Assembly (NCBI GenBank): GCA_025201765.1
Contig: MU623708.1
Coordinates: 1-14,948 of the forward strand
DNA: 14,948 nucleotides
Direction: 5' to 3'
Source of the DNA: Daldinia sp. FL1419
Taxonomy: Eukaryota; Ascomycota; Sordariomycetes; Xylariales; Hypoxylaceae
The notes beneath the pieces are model-generated. The model was not told the DNA's origin. It saw nothing but the letters and a program-made list of their open reading frames with translations, and searched no databases. Positions within the stretch are counted from its first letter, which is position 1; the number at the start of each line of letters is the position of its first letter. A program made the position numbers and the translations under genes. Of the stretch, positions 9,412-14,948 are shown one piece after another.

Positions 9412-9447
9412 TTATTCTATAATTATTAATTTAATATTTTATAAATA

Positions 9448-9845
9448 TTAAACTGAAATAATGTAATTATATAATAAAAGCTACCCTAAAGGACCCTATT
9501 AACCCCCCCTTCTAAGGTTTATATATGTTCTTTTGAATATAAATAAGCCTTCAGGAATTATTTTTTTATTTGATTAGTTTAAATCCTATATAGTTCTTTA
9601 AAAATCATCTTTATAAAACTTTATATTAATAATATATATTCTTTTAGCCTATAATTTTATTGTACGCGCTACCATTACTAAATAATTATTTATAGTAGCT
9701 TTTTTACTTAATTATTTTATTATATTTTTTAAGATATAGTTACCTTATATCTTCTAGCTCATACAATTTTTGATTTGCTATAGGTTAATTGAAATATAAA
9801 GTATATTTTATAGGAGCTATTAGAACTCCTATTCAATATTAAACT
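9448..9845 (+). mobile_element. LTR-like unit, first copy of the second array
   Basis: It starts with AAACTGAAATAATGTAATTA, which aligns with the start of the minus-strand copy. It continues with CTACCCTAAAGGACCCTATT, TTCTAAGGTT, TATAAATAAGCC near 9538, TATTTGATTAGTTTAAA at 9567, ATTGTACGCGCTACC in the middle, ACCTTATATC near 9741 and TATTTTATAGGAGCTATTAG at the end. Length and order match the minus-strand copy, so these two define the family. GGACCCTATTAACC here is the inverted counterpart of 4174-4195. Confidence 0.6.
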
Positions 9846-12095
9846 AATATAGAACAATTAGGTAATAGATGCAACCCTGTAAAGATCTTATTAGCCTCTT
9901 TAGAGCCAGACCTCCTAAATCTCCACAACTCTTTTAGATATAAATAAACCCTCAAAAATTATCTTTCCTGTTTGATCAACTCAAACTCTTAAGTTCTATA
10001 AATCAGTTTCTTTATAAACCTTTATACAAATATATATACTTTTCACCCTTTTATAAAATATAACTTTATTGTACATGCTATTATTAATAAACAATCACCT
10101 TTATTAATTATTTTATCCAATTGTTTTAATGCCTTTTTCAGGATATAATTATTTTATATCCTTTGACTTATTATAAGGTAGTTAAAATGTAAGGCATATC
10201 TTACAGGAGCAATTAGAGTTTTTATTAACTACAACTCCTATTCAATAACATTAACCCTAAATTAGGTAAAACTCCTATTCTATATTTAAGCTTTTAAGAA
10301 TTAATTCTTACCTAATCAGGTTAAACTCTTTAAACATTACCTTTTATATAACTTCTTATAATAATTTATAATTTCTTTCTTTTATTAAATATATTATCTA
10401 TTCTATCTTTTAAATACCAACAATCACCTTTATTAATTAACCTTTTATTTAATTACTTTAATACCTCTTTCCAAATATAATTACCTTACAATTTTTAACA
10501 ATTAAAACACAAGGTAAGGTATATCCTATAAGAACTATTAAAACTCATATTTAATATATAAACCCTGAAAAATTAATTCTTATCTAATCAGATTAAATTC
10601 TTTAATATTAATTTATTTAACCTTTTTTATAATTTTTTACAATAATTTATAACCTTATTTCCAATTAAATATATTATCCATTATATTTTTTAAACATTAA
10701 TAATTACCTCTATTAATTAACCTTTTATTTAATCACTTAAATACCTTCCTTAAAATATAATCACCTTATATCTAAGTAGTTATTAGAGCTCCTATTCTAT
10801 TATAAGACCTAATCTATTATAATTCCTATTTAATATTATTAACCCTAAATTAAAGTTCCTATTTAATATATAAGCTCTTAAAAATTATTTTCTTATTTAA
10901 TCAAATTAAGCTCTATAAAATCATCACTTTCTCTTATAATTTTTACAATAATTTATAAATTTACTCTCTTATTAAATATATTGTTTATTCTATCTCTTGA
11001 ACACCAGCTACCATTACCAATACTCAACTTTATTAACCTTTTATTTAATTACTTAAATACCTACCTTCCCCAAAATATAATCACCTTACATTTAACTATT
11101 AAAACTCTTATTCAATATATTAAACCCAAATAATATAATTATATAATTGAAATTATTTTATAAGACCCTATTAACCTCTATGGAACAACCTTTTTAAAAT
11201 TTCCACAAGCCTTTTCTAGATATAAATAAATTTTCAAAAATTAATTCTTATCTAATCAAATCAAATTCTCATATATCAGATTCTTAATAATTTAATAAAT
11301 TATTTTATAACTTCTTACAATTATATATACCTCTATTACCTATAACCTCTTGAACACCAACTACTATTATTAATAATTACTCCTATTAATTCTTTTATTT
11401 AATCGTTTTAATAACCCCCTTAAAATTAAATTACCTTACATCTTTTATTTCATTTATACCTTTTTATTTATAATAAACTAATTAAAATATATAGTATATT
11501 TTACAAAAACTATTAAAACTCATATTTAATAATATTAATCCTAAATTAAAACTTTTATTTAATATATAAACCCTTAAAAATTAATTCCTACTTAATTAAA
11601 TTAAATTCTTTAAACATTATTATTTATATAACTTCTTACAATAATTTACAACCTTATCTCCAATTAAATATATTATTTATTCTATTTTTTAAACACCAAT
11701 TACCATTACTACCAATTACTTCTATTAACCTTTTATCTAATCACTTTAATACCTTCCTTAGAATATAATTACATTATATATAAATAATTATTAAAACTTT
11801 TATTTAATTAAAACTCCTATTTAATAACATTAACCCTAAATTAAAATTCCCATTTAATATATAAACCTCCTAAAATTAATTCTTATTTAATCAAATTAAA
11901 TTCTTCAGAATTATCACCTCTCTTATAACTTTTACAATAATTTATAAATTCTTTTTCTTATTAAATATATTATTTATTTTATCTCTTAAACACCAATAAT
12001 CACTTATATTAATTAATCTTTTATCTAATTATTTAAATATTTTTTTTAATATATAATTACATTGCATTTAAATAACTATTAAAATTCCTATTTAA
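9846..12095 (+). repeat. tandem array of the LTR-like family, long-unit form
   Basis: The TGATCA-derived block recurs at about 9969, 10309, 10581, 10894, 11249, 11589 and 11884, with spacings of 272-355 bp. The second unit (9846-10260) is full length, and another full start block lies near 11128-11215 (AATATAATTATATAATTG, then AAGACCCTATTAACCTC). The others lack the 5' hairpin part. Unlike the first array, these units keep the middle region with ACACCAATTACC and TTAACCTTTTATCTAATCAC. G is strongly depleted: 11495-11760 has no G but 44 C. The decay is thus mainly G-to-A on this strand. Nothing is encoded. The array ends near 12095, where the unit pattern stops. Confidence 0.7.
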
Positions 12096-12320
12096 TACCC
12101 TAATTGAACAATCTCCAAGGAATTTATTAATATAAATTCAAAAAAGTTATACGCCATAGGAAGCCACAAACGCGCACATAAGGTATATCAAAATTCAAAA
12201 CCACTTTAATTTAATATATTAATTCAAAACCTACCTAAAAATATTAATAATTAATATTATTTAAAAAATAACCAAATTTATGGTTTTTTAAGATAAATTG
12301 CATATATTTCCAATCGGAAG

Positions 12321-12334
12321 CTATTATATAATAG
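12321..12334. other. 14-bp perfect palindrome
   Basis: CTATTATATAATAG reads the same on both strands. It could bind a dimeric protein or be chance in AT-rich DNA. Confidence 0.6.
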
Positions 12335-12372
12335 TTGAAAACATCCGAAATTACAGGGGATTTCTTTGGGAA

Positions 12373-12388
12373 CTAATTGATCAATTAG
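12373..12388. other. 16-bp perfect palindrome
   Basis: CTAATTGATCAATTAG is fully palindromic and centred on TGATCA, the same core found in the repeat family. The flanks are not repeat-like, so this may be coincidence. Confidence 0.65.
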
Positions 12389-12440
12389 GATTATGGTACA
12401 ACTAATGAAATAAGAAAGACATAGATTTATAATTTAATAT

Positions 12441-12995
12441 TATTTTAAAAAATTTATTTTATTTATATATATATATTATATTAAATTAAAGAAAATTTAT
12501 ATATTTATAAATATTCTATTATTTTTTTAATATTATTTTATTATTAATTTTTTTAAATATTTTAATTTTTTTATTAAAAATTATTATAATATTTTAAATT
12601 TAATATAATATTTTAATATTATATTATATTAAAATTATAATTTTAATATAATTATATATTATGAAAATAATTTATTTATTAAAGATAAAAAATTGTATAA
12701 AAAATGTAATTATATTTTTTTAATTTAATTTTAAGAATTAATTATTAAAATTTTATTATAATTTTTTCAAAATTTTTAAATTTTTAAAAAGTTTATTAAA
12801 GAATTATTAATAATATTTAATAATTATTTTTATTATATTCAGTCCTTTACTTACCAGGTCCATAATTCTCATATATTCCAATAATCTTAAAAGAATTATT
12901 TATTTTAATATTATTAATATTATAATTATCCTACAATATAATCCCATTCTATATTTATTTTATTAATATTTATTAATTATAATATAAGATTTATA
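12441..12995. other. AT-rich DNA without recognisable gene
   Basis: Nearly pure A and T from 12441 to 12835, with many overlapping AT palindromes such as those near 12590-12660. A short patch with more C, including CTTACCAGGTCC, lies at 12840-12870. No gene is visible. Confidence 0.5.
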
Positions 12996-13140
12996 GGGGA
13001 ATTTGTTCTAAAAGGAGGCGTATATATGCCACCTTATCCCTAACAATCCATATTATCCTCATATGTTATTATTGCAGCGATTTTTCATTCAGGAGGTTCA
13101 ATTGGCATTGAATGCTCTGCCATTCCCCGATGACGGTTAA
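12996..13140. other. GC-retaining island with imperfect palindrome
   Basis: About 145 bp with clearly higher G+C and retained CpG (13019, 13078, 13127, 13134). At 13012-13035 the segments AAGG, GGCGTA, TATGCC and CCTT form a 24-base imperfect palindrome with an A-A mismatch. A smaller inverted repeat, GCATT with AATGC, lies near 13103-13113. Frames are short and I recognise no domain. It may be unique sequence, a fragment of a lost gene, or a small element. Confidence 0.45.
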
Positions 13141-14948
13141 AGATATTTATTAAATTTATTAATTTTAATTTTTTTAAATGTTTTATATTAAATTATTTTA
13201 TATATATTAAATATTATTTTAAGTTAATAAATAAAAATAATATAAATACCATAGGTTTATTACTATATATATTGTTAAATAGTGTTATCCTTTCCATTTT
13301 AGATTAATATAATTTTCTTACCTTATTTTTTCTAATATAAATAAATATTATTATTATTATTAATTAAGATGATATAATCATTAAATATTAATAAAATATT
13401 TTTATTAAAATATAATTCAAGTTTTACTTTAAATTCACTTTCTTTTATTTTATCTTTTTTTAATTTATTAAATATTTTATCTAATATTTTAAATATATTA
13501 TTAATTTATATTCCAATTAAATTAAATTGGTTAAATAATTCCAAAATTAAAAAATATAGGTCATAAATTAATATAATTATAAAAAACCTTTTATAATAAT
13601 ATTTGAAATAAATCACCTATTAATATATACCAATTTTAATTATTTTATAAAGCAATTTCACAATAATTATTATAATATTTTTAAAAAAATAATCTTTAAA
13701 TTCTTTAAATAATATAATAATAATAATATAATTTAAATTAATATTTAATTAAATATACATTTATATAATATTACAAAACCACATAACTATTCTTTTAATT
13801 TATTATTATAAAGATAAAATAAATGTAATAATAATTTATTAACTAAAATATTAAATTATAAGGAATTATATAAATATTTCTTTTTTCTTTTCATTATTAT
13901 AATCTTAAATAATAAATTATAATTTTTTATATAATTTATTAATATCCTTTCCTTTAATTTTATAAATAATTTATAATTTAAATAATTAAATATTTCCATA
14001 TTTCTTCTTATTATATTTTTTAAATAAAAATATTTCTTATCTAATAAATCCTTCAATTTCTTATATATTTACCATTTTAAATGGTTAATTTGAAATAGTA
14101 ATCTTCCTTTTTTAATATAATTGTAGTAATAGTTTCGTATTAGTTATTTCTTTAGGAGATAAGTAAGTTATATTGTAAGAATTTGTTGGTCGGGGTTTAT
14201 TCCTACTTCCAGGAAATTATCCTCATAATTATTTTATTATAAGTATTTTAACCTTAAAAATATATTTATTACTATTATTATATTTATAATTAAAATCTTT
14301 ATTTATAGGGTTTGGAATATAAGTGGATTTATTATAAAAATATAATTTTATAATTATAATCTTAAAATTAATTGGTTTTTTATTTATTTTAATAATATAG
14401 GTTTTACCATTTTAGATAATTAATTTATAAAGGTTAATTTAATTATTATTTTCACAATAAACATATATTTCAAATTGAAAAAATAGGTTTAATATATCCA
14501 ATATATTTAATCCATTTTTTTATACCTAAAATATTATCAATTTATCACTTAACTTTAAATTTATAAATTTTATCTATTACCTTTTTAATAACTGTAATTT
14601 AAATAGTAATAAATAAAGAGGGTAATAAATTATTTGCTAATTTTAAATATATTTCAAATATGAATAATATTAACATTAAATTATCTAATCTTGTTATATT
14701 ATTAATAATTTTTATAATTATTTATAAAACATAATAAATATTGATTTAAATACCTTAAAAATCTTTTAATATTATTTTATATATTTATTATAATAAGCCA
14801 TAATATTATTTAACTTTTCTAATTAAATTATATACTTCAATAAACACTTCTTTAATAAATATTAATAATATTTTTATATTTAAAATAAATTTATTAATTA
14901 TAAAATTAATATTAATATTAAATATTAAATTATTAAATAATTTAAAAT
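13141..14948. other. AT-rich DNA without recognisable gene
   Basis: Mostly A and T, with G poorer than C on the plus strand over much of it. A GC-retaining patch lies near 14120-14220. The longest open stretch, on the minus strand at 14056-13856, begins with TTG and encodes a Lys-, Ile- and Tyr-rich peptide of 66 residues with no motif I know. I treat it as chance. I found none of the repeat family's blocks here, so this may be a different degraded element or intergenic DNA. Confidence 0.5.

Larger units (their letters stand above)
12096..12440. other. GC-retaining island with two perfect palindromes
   Basis: Just beyond the array the sequence keeps CpG sites (near 12152, 12171-12173, 12315 and 12346) and a balanced use of G and C, unlike the array. 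It contains the palindromes at 12321-12334 and 12373-12388. No reading frame of useful length and no family I recognise. It may be non-repeated flanking DNA spared from RIP-type mutation. Confidence 0.45.

Noticed and set aside
13856..14056. Minus-strand open frame of 66 codons, Lys/Ile/Tyr-rich
   Set aside because: It starts at TTG and is low complexity. A chromodomain or transposase reading was considered, but no diagnostic residues were found.
1..14948. Mitochondrial or plastid genome segment
   Set aside because: No respiratory, ribosomal or photosynthetic gene and no intact tRNA or rRNA could be found, while transition-decayed repeat copies fit nuclear RIP-type DNA better. The GC hairpin islands alone are not enough.

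Overview
No intact gene is visible in this window. It is an extremely A+T-rich, repeat-dominated tract. The longest open frames (about 66 to 81 codons) start at TTG or GTG, are built from low-complexity codons and match nothing I recognise. The best explanation is a nuclear AT-rich block of a filamentous ascomycete fungus in which old transposon copies have been destroyed by C-to-T mutation of the repeat-induced point mutation (RIP) type. The evidence is that repeat copies differ mostly by C/T and G/A transitions, that long stretches have lost every C or every G, and that nothing is left in frame. Other AT-rich genomes, such as gut-fungus intergenic DNA or an organellar spacer, are not excluded, but I see no rRNA, respiratory gene or intact tRNA that would support an organelle.

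Layout. Positions 1-600 are featureless AT-rich DNA. Positions 600-3736 are G+T-rich and almost free of C, and are probably the ruined internal part of a minus-strand element. At 3737-3817 lies a decayed tRNA-like sequence with a CCA end. It touches a minus-strand LTR-like repeat unit (3818-4228) exactly where a retroelement primer-binding site would be. A spacer (4229-5132) leads to an A9G12 purine run. Next is a large plus-strand array of the same unit (about 5154-7690), in which a short form of about 140-170 bp has been amplified. A second spacer (7690-9447) holds a perfect 20-bp minisatellite, a 22-nt purine tract with a hairpin, and three small GC-retaining islands. A second plus-strand array (9448-12095) carries the same family in longer units of about 270-400 bp. 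After it come GC-retaining islands with strong palindromes (12136-12420 and 12996-13140) and a final AT-rich stretch with no recognisable gene.

How the parts relate. One repeat family explains most of the recognisable sequence: a unit of about 400 bp with a hairpin, a TATAAATA box, a TGATCA-containing block and a GGGCATATCC-type block near its end. This order, plus the adjoining tRNA-like sequence, suggests an LTR. The minus-strand copy at 4228 and the plus-strand array at 5154 lie head to head, so their TATA boxes point away from each other. Base composition is mirrored across the window: C is lost from the plus strand on the left and G on the right, with the change inside the first array at roughly 6.4-6.8 kb.
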